Assembly (NCBI GenBank): GCA_025716815.1
Contig: JAIXMN010000011.1
Location: 558,001-622,000 of the forward strand
From: Dichotomocladium elegans
Lineage: Eukaryota; Mucoromycota; Mucoromycetes; Mucorales; Lichtheimiaceae
Direction of reading: 5' to 3'
DNA length: 64,000 nt
The notes beneath the pieces were generated by a model that searched no databases, had not been told where the DNA came from, and saw only the letters and a program-made list of their open reading frames with translations. This document shows, piece by piece, positions 46,702 to 57,485 of this stretch (position 1 is its first letter; every line of letters begins with the position of its first letter). The translations under genes were made by a program, and so were the position numbers.

Positions 46702-47699
46702 ATGGATATCCGCAACCTGCTTAACCAAGAGCATGACCATGCCAACCATTGCCATCAATACCAACACCAGCGCCAAAACAGCCAACCTGCCGTCTATGAT
46801 GTCCCCTCCAGCGTCAGCGACAGACAGTATGTATGCACATGGGATGATTGCACCAAACGCTTCTCGCGGCGTTCGGATCTGTCGAGACACCGTAGAATTC
46901 ACACGGGTGAACGCCCTTACCACTGCGAATGGAGCGGCTGTGGAAAACAGTTTATTCAACGTTCAGCCTTGACGGTTCACTACCGCACCCATACGGGCGA
47001 ACGTCCCCACGTGTGCGAATACGAATCGTGTGGAAAATCATTTAGTGACGTATGTACCCCATTTCCTTTTTACTATTCGTCATTCGACTAACATGCCATT
47101 ATCAGTCATCCTCCCTGGCGCGACACAGACGCACCCACACCGGCAAGCGGCCCTATGTTTGTGAGGTCCCAGATTGTGGCAAATCTTTTACTCGAAAGAC
47201 GACCTTATCCCGCCATCAGCGCTGCCACGACCCCAACTGGAAAATTGTCAGGTATGCAATTACTCGCTGTGTATACATCCACCTCATGCTAAGAAACTGA
47301 ATGACGTTCCTATACACATATAGTGCAACAACGAAATCCCCGCTCTCATCGCCTTCTACCAGCGAAGATTCCGAAGCCGACAGGTCCCCAAGTCCTCCTA
47401 CCACTCCGATCGATCATTTTTCGCAATACCGTACCTCTCCGCCATTGGTTGCCCCCATGGTTTACCGGCCCAGTCAGCAGCAGCAGCGTGTCACTGAACA
47501 TCAGCATGCGTATCATAACCGATGGTCTGCTCCTCAGTCAGCCTTCACTTTCCATCATCCTGTGGCGGTTGCTGAAGACCGCACCTACATCATGAAGAAC
47601 AACACCCTCTCGGCTGCGCCTTTTAGCCCTTATACGCACCATCCCGGGCCCCGAAACTCGCTGCCTGCAATGCCAACCTACACCATCAAGATCAAGTAA
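46702..47699 (+). CDS. C2H2 zinc-finger transcription factor, four fingers
   Basis: Three exons, 46702-47049, 47106-47251 and 47324-47699, give 289 residues. Four tandem C2H2 fingers span about residues 43-155: [60 protein letters not shown] and [20 protein letters not shown]. They are joined by canonical TGERP/TGKRP linkers. Intron 1 falls inside finger 3. The Cys-x4-Cys spacing with aromatic and acidic residues is of the GLI/ZIC-like or Azf1-like fungal style. The N-terminus is His/Gln-rich and the C-terminus Ser/Pro-rich, presumably the activation region. DNA binding is secure from the sequence; the targets are unknown. Confidence 0.93.
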
Positions 47700-50490
47700 A
47701 CGAGACGGCATTCAGTCTTCTCATCCTTCATCTTTACATTTTCTCTTTCTTACGACGTATCTCAGCTTCCATATTACTCTGCAACTGGCGTGCCGCGCGC
47801 TCCACATCACTCAACGGTCACACACAATCTACAACTTCTTGCTCTTCATGCACAATCATTGTGTGCAATAATATGTGCGCCTTCTTTCATTCCCTCGCTC
47901 TCTTTCTTTCGCTCTCTTTCTTTCTTTCGATCATTCCCCATTTTCCCACTCTCACCGTCTTCTTCGCCCTGTGCGAGATCCTTATCTCTTCACCTAAAAC
48001 ACATCATATTTTTGCATGTTTGTATATATTCATGCCATCGCCTGGTCCGTGATGCATTCCATCAATTCCTCTATGCTCTCACATATGCCATATTCACCCA
48101 ATAATTTCTTCCATCTTTTTATCATGCATTGTCTGAACGCACACCATCCTCCTTCCCTTAACCTTTTTTCCTCTCCTCCCCTTTCTTGATGCTTCTATTT
48201 TGTATGCATATGACTTCCTACATACAGCTACATACACACACACAGACACACAAAACATATACATCTACATTTCTCTCTCATTCATTGACACAAAAAAGTA
48301 GTAGTTTATTATTAGTATTAGTTATTATTATGTTGAATTAGAGACCATTTGCTTTTTTGCTCATATCTTTTCTTTTTTTTTTAACTGTAATACATCAGAT
48401 ACATTTTATTTTAAAAAAGTGACATGTACTGTCCGTATTCTAAATTTGAAAGCTATTGTGATGGTCCGGACCGTGCACATATGTAGCAACATTGATTGAT
48501 TACAATTGCTCGGCGCTACTTCATGCACTGTTCTTAAGTTCTATGTTCAGCTGAACAGCGGCATGGCATTTTTTTATGTCACTGACTCTATAAAAGGCAA
48601 ATTATCGAGCTACGTTACGTCTTGTATCTCTTTTTTTTTTTGTACGCACGATAGAAAGAGTATTTCCCCGACGTGTGTACGGATATGTGCATGTGCATGT
48701 ATATATGTTTTGGGAATATGTATGGTGTGCAAAAAAAAAAAAAGATGCTAAGACTTCTCGTGATGGGTGAGATGACGAGGAGGAAGACAGAGGGGAAAAC
48801 CATGCTCTGCAAGATCCGGGACCTTTTGAGACGAGGTAAATGTCAACGGGCAAAATCATATGAGGATGGACCCCATCCTCGATGTGTTGCTTATTTTGTA
48901 AACGGATGAAGGAGGCTAACCCCCTTCCCGTTATACAACCCACACGCACCCGACCCCCTCAATGCCGATGTCAAGGTGATAAGCTGTTTACTGCCAACCT
49001 AGCCAAGCAGGTGCTTGTCATTAAGGGAGACATCCCGACAAGAAGGATCGTCTGCAAACATAGCAACAGGCCCTCTCCAATCCCTCTGTCTCTCTCTCTC
49101 TCCCGTTCCCGAAATGATAATAAAAAATGTCACTTGTTAAATGATAATATTTATTTCATTGGATGACACCATCATGTTGCACCTTTTATTTCATCCATTG
49201 TGGCGAGTAAATACAAAGAAAGAGGAAGGTCCGATGCGATAAACTCCTCATTGGTGGTCCTAATCAGGAAGTGGACTGTGAGAGGTCCAGACAGTCCCCA
49301 TGACAACCTAGGTCTCTCTCACGTGGCATGGTTTGGGAACACAAGGACAAGAAGATCTCACAGTCTCCATAGCGAAAAAGGAATAATGCTGCAGTAGCAC
49401 TTTAGGCTTACCAGCGTCAGGCACTGACATTGCCTCTCCTTTTTCCTTTCTCACGATCGCTCCCAGTTATTCCTAATATGGTATCTTAAAGCAGCAATCT
49501 ACACGGTAAGTGAAAAAAGGAGCGACGCGTATCCATTTCCAAGTGAACGCACAAAGAGAATAGGGAGTCATATGTTAAAAACTTACTTGTCACGGAGAAT
49601 GATCCCGATGTATTTTTTAGTAGTGCTATTCTAAAAAAAAAAAAAACCAATGGGGCGAGTTATGGGTGATATACAATTTTATTTTCGCGGATGAAACGGT
49701 TTTCTATTTCTGCTGCCTATTATAAGATGCATGCATGCACGTTTAAAAAAGGAGTCATGCGCGGTTGCTCTCCTCTTAATGTTATTGCGTGTTTATCTCC
49801 GCTGTCCTCTTTTATCATCATGGATCGTCAAAGTGCGAAAACCACATATGGGATAACATGCAAACCGTGCAATCTTTCCATATCGCCGAATGCTCAGCCT
49901 TTTACTGTATGTACTTCCTATGACTAAATAAAGAAAGGTGCAAAATGTTCTGAGTTGAAGATCTCTATTTTTTTTATCAGCTCCTTTCTTTATAATGATA
50001 AGGTCTATGTCAGTACACCGGGGTCGGGATGTACTTCATTTTCAAAAGCAAAGGAGGAAAATGGTAATACATATAAGATAAAATAACATGTCGCATGGAT
50101 AAAATAGGCCGGAGACATACCCGTTAGTCAAGAGAGAATATCACCCCTCTTCTTACTCTTTAACTGACCCCGAAGGTAGTGAGTGTGCCATTGCGGTAAG
50201 AAATAGGCAGAACTGGGAGGAAAGGAAAGGTCCGGAACTGTTGAACATTAATGTGGATGCCGCAGTGGAGGGGTTGGAGGAAGGAACGGGAAGGGACGAC
50301 GACGGACCAACGATAGCACCAGTGGCAAAAGCAACGGAGGAAGCAGACAAAGATAAAAGCACCTCGACGAAGCCATGGTGGGAGACATGCGCCGGTGCAG
50401 CCAAACCACGGTCCCATCCAACGCCCATAGCCTCTCCTCGCGAGGCACTTGGGTTAGGCTGATATCGTTATCTACAGAGGATCCGGAATA
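47700..50490. other. Intergenic region without a recognised gene
   Basis: About 2.8 kb. The first 500 bases are CT-rich 3' flank with a (CA)n run at about 48234-48250. Short frames at 48602-48949 and 48506-48751 cover homopolymers and look spurious. At 50103-50462 a plus-strand frame of 120 codons lacks an ATG (AVRNRQNWEERKGPELLN, then acidic text), while the minus strand has an ATG frame at 50428-50153; neither can be assigned. Confidence 0.45.
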
Positions 50491-50830
50491 TTAGAAGATT
50501 GCAGATTGGAACAAGGGTAACCTATTGCCTTTTACTTTGCTCTTGACAACTGACCAAAATTGCCCAATCAAATTGAGTTCAGGCGAGTAGGGTGGAAGAT
50601 AAACACATTTATATCCTCGACACTCGATGTATTTAGAGATATCCTGAGCCTTATGGATAGATACATTGTCCGTTACCAAACAATGGCCCGTCATAGGTTC
50701 ATACCTATCCGTCTGAGCCAATGTATGATAGCCTTAAGAAAGCTGAGATAATGTCCAGCTACTGTTCCTCTGCTCGCAGCTTCAGATTGATCTGGCCTCT
50801 TCCTTTTCTTGGTTAGTGGCTGCTGGATAT
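50491..50830 (-). pseudogene. Tc1/mariner transposase remnant (DDE_3-like C-terminal half)
   Basis: On the minus strand, LTKKRKRPDQSEAASRGTVA with GHYLSFLKA (about 50820-50743) is followed after a frame change by GHCLVTDNVSIHKAQDISKY and then IECRGYKCVYLPPYSPELN and QFWSVVKSKVKGNR. This is the C-terminal DDE/D part of Tc1/mariner transposases: the second catalytic Asp is in xDNxxIH and the third acid sits in the PYSPELNPIEQFWS block, here changed to NLIGQFWS. Stops and frameshifts are present, and further decayed sequence probably runs upstream to about 51200. No inverted repeats were found. Confidence 0.85.
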
Positions 50831-53423
50831 AAAAGAGAAAGAGTCAAAAGGAAGAGATGGATTTGCCGAGCTAACATCTTCCGGTGGATCCATGTGCGAC
50901 ATATGATTTGTCACCATGCGTATTCTGGGCAAATCACGATTTATTTTTGTGATCCTGCGACTTTTGATTTTGCAAAATAGCGCATGTATCCATTGTGTCT
51001 ACCATAACTTTCAATCTCGGCCACAAGAATGCCAATGCGCGTTAAAAGACAACTGCACGATCTGCAGAATTATTTGGTATCCTGTTATTACAGATGTGAG
51101 CTGAGCAGGAACCTTCAAATTGAGAAATGCATTGGCCAGTTTATCACGTAGTGTTCCATCTTTTGATTTGAGCACAAATACTGTACACCAGGACTCCTCC
51201 CTCAGCTTCATATACTACCCGCTTCTCCCCTTGATTCCTCAACATGTGGGTCAGTCGCATGTCTAATAGTTTATCTACTTGCCTTTATCCATATACATGT
51301 GGATAGTTCGGTACCCTGCCGTCGATATTCCCCACCACCATCAAGTTCAGCCGTTGAAGCATTCATGAAACGGGACATCCACTTAGGTATATATATCCTG
51401 GGAAACCTGTTAACTCAATGACATCACGTTCATCACCGTAGCAGACCACAGAAAGTTTGGAGTGTGCGCGCGTGGGCTGCGCGCCTTTATCCCTTGTTCA
51501 CTTTTCCCCTCCCTCCCCATCCAACAAACCATCTACCTGATCTATCTCTTGTACCTTCCCACTCCCAACCACCTCCGTCTTCGTGATGATAGAGCATCAA
51601 GCGCCGGGTGAGCTTCAATAAGTATCATTGCGCCGTCATGAAAAAGTACTTGGTTCAGATGAGGAATAACCGAAAGAGGAGAGCAAGCAGAGCGATGTTA
51701 CACCATGACAAGTAGAAGGGAAGAAGAGCTGTTTGCATAGTGCATGCATGCAGTTCTTGTTGTCATACATCGTACCGAAAGAATGTACAAGTGTTTTGCT
51801 GACGAGATACCCATGTTTCTGTCATGGATGCATGCCTCGCTACTAAAAAGGCCTAAGGATGGCTACGATTACCCCTGCTCCCAGCACAGAGAAAGACAGA
51901 GCATGTGCTGCACATATGTACGTACGTATGTAGCGGGGGAAGATGGGGGTTTTCTCCCCCTCTTCCTGCTGGCGAGTGAACGTTCATCCATAGATGGACA
52001 TTGTCGGGAACGGGGTAACGGCACCTCTTATTCCCCTCCATCCATTTTATGGCTAAAGGCCGACGATCTGCAGTATTTATTTGTCAGCGAAGGGAGCATC
52101 TCATCGAGACCAGCGAGAGAAAAAGGAACGAAGGAATAATGCTTAGAAAAGAATTACGTACTCGAGAGGGAGACGAGCTCAGATTGGGCGACATCTCAGT
52201 TTAGATGTGACCCTGATTCATCTACGTAGCATGTTGATGGCTCGTCCAATTGTCCGGGCACAGACATTTAGACTATAAGAAAATGCTGAGGTATGTTTGC
52301 GGGCGGAGGAAGGAGGGGGGGGTGTTTGCCGATGCAGGGGTCGAAGCAGTACTATCGTGCATCTACCAAATGCTGCTGCTGCTGCTACTGCTGTAATCAT
52401 TTCTCCGCACATTCTGTCCGATGTAGTTTTTTCGACGGGGATGGAGTTGAGGGGAATACATATTCCCAAAAACGTCTCATAAGAGGACGAGTCTTCCTAC
52501 CTATTAAATAAAAAGCAGACGTGATAGGTAGGAGTGACCCTTGCCCATCACTTTGTAGGGAGGCTCTGGGATCCACGCTTTGCAGTATGGAATAGAGGAG
52601 CCATCGCGTTCTAATTTCTTTGTTCTATTGGAGGTTATTCAGGGTGTTTCACACTTTTCTCCCTTTAATAAGTAGAATATGAATGTAATAAGATTGTCGT
52701 CTGAGGTGGAAAGAAAGAAAAAAGGAGAGGAGGGAGAAAGAGCTGACAAACGGTTGCTGGTAGATTTTGCTAGACGATTGAGGCATTCTGAATGACTTGA
52801 AGCACATGTTTGTTCCAAGTGCCACGCCTACCGCTTGTTTATTTTTAACCACTGCCTTGCTGTCAAACTTTATCTGTGATTCCTGGGATCTGCGTGACAA
52901 GAGCTGTCATTCATGGATGCCCCGATCTCAAGAATAATCTTTTGTGATTTTTGGCATAGACACGGCTTAGAACTGAAAACGTTTGTTCATGCATTGCTGT
53001 TCGAATGATAAATTGTGCTATTTAAAGGAAACCTGACGCGAGTCGTGATTCGATACAAAATGGATGGGGGCGAACTTTCCAAGATCTGAGCTTCATGTCG
53101 CCCGAACGGGGGGGGCGGGGAACCATAATCACCACTTATGACCCTAATCGCCGCTGCATTGAGCGGATAAAAGAAAGACGGTAACTTTCAATACAAATAG
53201 CAAACAGGAAAAAAAACAACAACGACACAATGGATAAGCTGCATTATTTTCCAGATGGGGAGGGGAAGACCATGCTTTTTTTTTTATGGGAACGCAAGTG
53301 GGAGTTTTTTTAACTTTTTTACATCTGTCGCTATTTCAATTTCGCTGCCCAGGGCTGCGCTCGCCCTTACAATAATCTCGCTCTTTCTTTGGCTTTCTAA
53401 ACTCGGAGAAACCTTACCTTTCA
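50831..53423. other. Intergenic region with transposon debris, no recognised gene
   Basis: About 2.6 kb. The first 400 bases are probably decayed 5' sequence of the Tc1/mariner copy. An ATG-initiated plus-strand frame at 51744-52139 (131 codons) shows no domain or signal. A GCT-type trinucleotide run lies at about 52371-52393. T runs before 53424 belong to the next promoter. Confidence 0.45.
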
Positions 53424-54553
53424 ATGGCCCCACCATCATCTCAGACTTTGCAAGAACGTGCGTTGGCACTCGTCAAAGTGAGTGAAAACTATGTCAACCT
53501 ATTGCCTTCGCTGATGGAACTGCACAACCTTATCGTGATGGAGTCCTTGTGCACGGCATATCACTCACGCCTACCTCACCTATATATTATATAGACTCTT
53601 CAGTTCGCTTGGTTCGCCGGCCACGTACTCACGTTGCTCGGTTCAGCATTCCATTTCCTCTCGGTTGTCACATTACGCTCGGCGTCCAAGCCATATAGCA
53701 TCGCTTTCCTGGGCGCTATCGTCTCATATGGTGTCGTGATTTATAAGACGCACGGTGTAAGCGAAGAAAAAAAAACGCGTAATCGCAACGTAGTTTAATC
53801 TTCTCACACTACGGCCCTCCATCAGGTACCCAAACTCAATGCCGCCTATGCGCAGCGTTTGGTAATGGACGAGAATATTCAGTATTTCCTGTTGGCCTTG
53901 TACTGGTTTTTCTCGTATCCAATTACAGGTACTTAGTAGGGATGGAGGATGGAGTGGAAAATGGTGACTAATACGCATATATCCCACGTATCCGCATGGG
54001 CGATTAATAGTGGCTCTCTTGCCTTATGCCACGTTCTCCACGTTTCACGCCCTCGGGTACTTCCGTTCAAACATCATCCCTACTGTTTTCCCTGCCCCAC
54101 CCTCATCTGGTGCTTCATCATCGAACGCACCTACCTCATGGCAGGTTAAGACCCAGCAGCAGATCAAGGGATGGACGGACAAGAATTATGAATCTGCGAT
54201 GCGTTTTGTGGCTCAGATCGAGGTTGTGGGTATCATGGGCAGATTACTTCTTGGTATCTTCAAGTAAGAATGGGCACACGTGGAGTGAATGGGATTCTTT
54301 TTTAAATCCTTCCCCCGCCTCTTTTTGCATTAGGCTTCAGATCATGGCCATCTTCTTGTACGCCCAGTTCCTTCGATTCCGCTACCATCTTTCGCCTTAC
54401 ACTCGCCAGGCTTTCTCATCGTTGAAGCATACGCTGGATCACTACAGCGCTGATCCCCGTGTTCCTCCCGCTGTGCGACAGGTTTATTTGACAGTGCAGG
54501 GCATGGTCACGCGCTTTGGGCAGGCTGTTGTTCAGCAGCCTGGTCAGCGTTAA
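53424..54553 (+). CDS. TMEM33/Pom33/Tts1-family ER and nuclear-envelope membrane protein
   Basis: Five ex­ons, 53424-53477, 53595-53756, 53826-53928, 54011-54263 and 54334-54553, give 263 residues, normal for the family. Membrane segments are visible at FAWFAGHVLTLLGSAFHFLS, YSIAFLGAIVSYGVVIY, YFLLALYWFFSYPI, and a last hydrophobic pair from VGIMGRLLLGIFKLQIMA through IFLYAQFLRFRY. A soluble helix ending VTRFGQAVVQQPGQR follows. Relatives (yeast Pom33/Per33, fission yeast Tts1, animal TMEM33) shape ER tubules and assist nuclear-pore distribution. The same role is likely by family. It converges with the exonuclease-like gene, 145 bases between stops. Confidence 0.9.
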
Positions 54554-54698
54554 AAACACAGCACATTACAAATAGCTAAATCAGCATAGTCGTATAGTGT
54601 AGCCTTCGCGAAACCTTTCGATAAGGGTTTAATGATATATTTTTTTTTAAAAAAAGAGAAAGCATATATCGATCTCTTCCCCCCCCCGCCCTTCCTCT

Positions 54699-55854
54699 TC
54701 AATCGTTGGTCTCGTTGAGCTTTGCAACGAGTGCCATAAGAAGTACCATGGTATAATGGGCATCATTGCCTAGGCAGCAAACGCAATTCTCGTTAGTTGA
54801 AGAAAGCGGGTGTTCCCAAACATATCCACTTTACCAGCATTGTGCAGGTACCAATGATCAATGTCCAGCAGGGTGAGAGTTCTTCCGAGGGAGGGTGGAT
54901 TATGCAAGTTGTCGATGGATGCTCCATAGATAATGTCGGTATTGAGGGTTGCGACGATCGCGCTCTGCTGGATATCGAGGACGTCTTGTTGGCCCGGTGG
55001 GCCTGGCCACATGAACTTCGCCTTCTTGAGATACATGAGATCGCTGTCCATGCCGTGGCCGACAAGAACAAATCCGCCGTCGCGCTGAACGCACCAGTCC
55101 AGGTCCTTCTTGAGTTCCGCGAGTGCCTGGTCGAGAGTACACCACACAGAGGTGCCGAAACAGAAACGGAGTTTCATGTCATCGACGTATCTCCCGTTCC
55201 TGAGATGCCTGTAGCTGTTGATCAGATAGTGTTGATCCTTGTAGCGGTTTGTCTTGCTGTCGTAGAGCGTCCATCCGATCTCCAGCAAGACGCTGTGGTC
55301 CTGCTCCCATGCTTCAATGTCAATGCTGCACAACACATGCTGGCCAGATTGCGTGAGCTCTCGCGCCATTCGCCAGCTTTTCTTGGCGTTCAGAAGCCGT
55401 TCCCTTTGGGCATTGAGTTTCTTCACGCTCTTGAAGAGATTCTGGAACTTCCTCTTCTCCTGGACCTCGAATGCCACTGCATCCTTGTACACCGCAAGCG
55501 GCACCGGCATCTCCGGTAAAGGCAGACGGGAATCAATGCGCTGCATCAAGTCGGCCAGCATCGAATGCAAATGCCCGCATGTCTCTTCCGAGATTACCAC
55601 CTGGAAGACGCCGGTGCTCGTGTTGAGGGCTAAACAATAAAAATGAAGATATCGCGTTTAGAAGAGGAAGCATTTCCCCTTGCTCGTAAACCGAACTCGC
55701 ATTTACCTTTATAAAGTGTAATGGTCGCCCCACGAGAGAAAAGACGATTCGGATCAAAGAAGGCACACAGAGCCTTCTTGGCTAATTCGCCTTGGGATGC
55801 ATATTGCGTGGTCCAGGTCTCTTGAATTTCACGCCAGCCAAAAAAGGATTCCAT
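54699..55854 (-). CDS. DEDDh 3'-5' exonuclease-fold protein, Gfd2/YDR514C-like
   Basis: Three exons, 55854-55707, 55629-54835 and 54769-54699, give 337 residues. The ribonuclease-H-type exonuclease motifs are in order: ExoI in SIDIEAWEQ (Asp-x-Glu), a HYLINSYRHLRNG block, ExoII in VGHGMDSDLMYL, then DIDHWYLHNAG|NDAHYT, where His-x4-Asp completes the DEDDh set. The final Asp comes only from exon 3, so the unspliced frame would lack it. Fungal relatives (Gfd2/YDR514C) are poorly characterised; catalytic competence is inferred from the retained acids. The N-terminal part (WTTQYASQGELAKKALCAFF) is of unknown role. It diverges from the SAM gene over 444 bases. Confidence 0.87.
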
Positions 55855-56298
55855 TTTGGCTGAGTTGGCATTCGTCTTTTCTCTCTCGCTTTATTTTTCT
55901 GCATCGGGGACATGTTCTTTCCTCCCTTTCAAAGGCAGGCAAGCAATCGAATGGTATTTAAATATAGGACCATGCGCTGCCCTCTTATAATAGAACTAGT
56001 TGCACCTTTTCCCACCCAAGATAACTGTTTTCTTGTGAACAACTCGATATAATGGTAGTAGCATTGGGCATTGTCTAATACACAATTGCGTGGTGGGAGA
56101 AAAAATTTATGACGTCAAAAATTTTGATAAGAAATTTTTCTTCGCTGTCTCGGGGGGAACGGGGGACGACGGGGCGGAGAGAGCGGGATTTTTGCTGCAA
56201 ATTCGTCTGCGAGAGGTTCGTGCGTTTTGCTTTATATAGAGGCCCGACGTAAAAGGCACATTTGCGTTCTTCTTTAAAACACTGCATTTTCTCCTGCT
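55855..56298. promoter_or_regulatory. Divergent promoter region, exonuclease-like and SAM genes
   Basis: 444 bases shared by two genes transcribed away from each other. It contains a TGACGTCA palindrome core at about 56110-56116 (ATGACGTCAAAA), a CRE/ATF-type site, a G/C-rich block near 56150-56180 and CTTTATATAGAGG at about 56229-56241 as a TATA-like element for the SAM gene. Site function is inference. Confidence 0.55.
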
Positions 56299-56647
56299 AT
56301 GCTACCTACACTCCTCGAGTTCCTCCGTCATATTCAATTGGATCAGTATCATCATGATTTTTGCACTGCAGGCGCCACTGACAATGACCTACCCCAGCTG
56401 GTCGCCTTCGACGATGCCGAGCTAAACGACATCATCAGCGCCGTCCATATGTTGCCTTTTCACGCCATCAAATTCAAGAAAGCACTTCGGGACCTACGTG
56501 TACGGCCATCGATTGGCGCTCAGAACGAGCATCATGCGCTTCCGGTCCTTCCTAGCTTGCAACATATGCTAGGCACTGTTGAAGATGTAAAAAAGATACT
56601 AATGGAGCAAGTCGATCGAGGATTGGGTGTATCTGACAGCTCTCTAT

Positions 56648-56697
<50 letters not shown>

Positions 56698-57289
56698 GCC
56701 GTTCTTTTCATGGTCTGGTTTTAGTAACAGCAGTAATAAGGATCTTTCTTCTCGAGAAGTCGTCATCTCACATGCGAAGATCTATGGCAAGCGAAGCACG
56801 CGGTCGCTGACGAGTTACGAAGAAGCCATCAACGCCGCAGCGGTACAACTCGCTCTCCAGGACCCTTCCCTCGTTGTTAACAAGGGCAAGCTCTTTGAGC
56901 GTGCCAAGCACGCACTTCTTGCGAATGGATACCAATATAAGCGTGGCAAAAGCCGGTCAAAGCTCACCAGACAGTTGCCGTACCACCACCCCCAAACGAA
57001 AAGGAACACGGAGTGGCCAAAGATCAAGCGGCGGTCGGATGCCCTACAAAAGTCCGTTGAGCGTCTGCAGAAAATTGACGTACTCCAAAACCGAGTGGGG
57101 GTCCTGGCTGCGTCGTCCGATCCAGAGGCGATCTCGGAGACAAAGGAGCTCATGAAGGAACTCAGCAAGCTCAAGGCCAAGGAGCGGAAGCACCAGTGGT
57201 ATGAGCGTCGCAAGGCAGAGAGGTCTGATAGCGGCTTCTCTGAATGTGGCAGTTCAGAAGAAACAGAAGAAGGTTGGAGTAATGATTGA
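56299..57289 (+). CDS. SAM-domain protein resembling NAB co-regulators
   Basis: Two exons, 56299-56606 and 56725-57289, give about 290 residues. Exon 1 is a SAM-like domain (LLEFLRHIQLDQYHHDF, TDNDLPQLVAFDDAELN, FHAIKFKKALRDLR) similar in layout to the NCD1 region of animal NAB proteins. Exon 2 starts with REVVISHAKIYGKRSTRSLT and YEEAINAAAVQLALQDP, then a basic stretch and a long charged helix (SETKELMKELSKLKAKERKH). The only donor that joins the two frames is gcaagt at 56607, a GC-AG intron. That intron contains an (AC)n(AT)n microsatellite. Protein interaction is likely; a transcriptional role is inference. Confidence 0.78.
56650..56697. repeat. (AC)n-(AT)n compound microsatellite inside an intron
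   Basis: About 15 AC units followed by about 9 AT units, wholly within the intron of the SAM-domain gene, ending 27 bases before its acceptor. Confidence 0.95.
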
Positions 57290-57485
57290 CCATCCGTGTT
57301 TGTCTCTTCACCATCGCTTATCGATCGTCCACAAAGGTTCTACCGTAACATGTCCTTCTCACAGACTGTCTACTGCATGACTTGCATCTATTCCAATGGC
57401 TTGGTGAGTTCATTTTTGGCCTTACGGGTCTGTGTGTATGTATATGAATAAAATCGGTGTACATAAGATACAAAGTTAAAATAGC

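Noticed and set aside
54797..55519. 240-codon plus-strand frame
   Set aside because: Shadow of the exonuclease-like gene, whose minus-strand frame has the DEDDh motifs.
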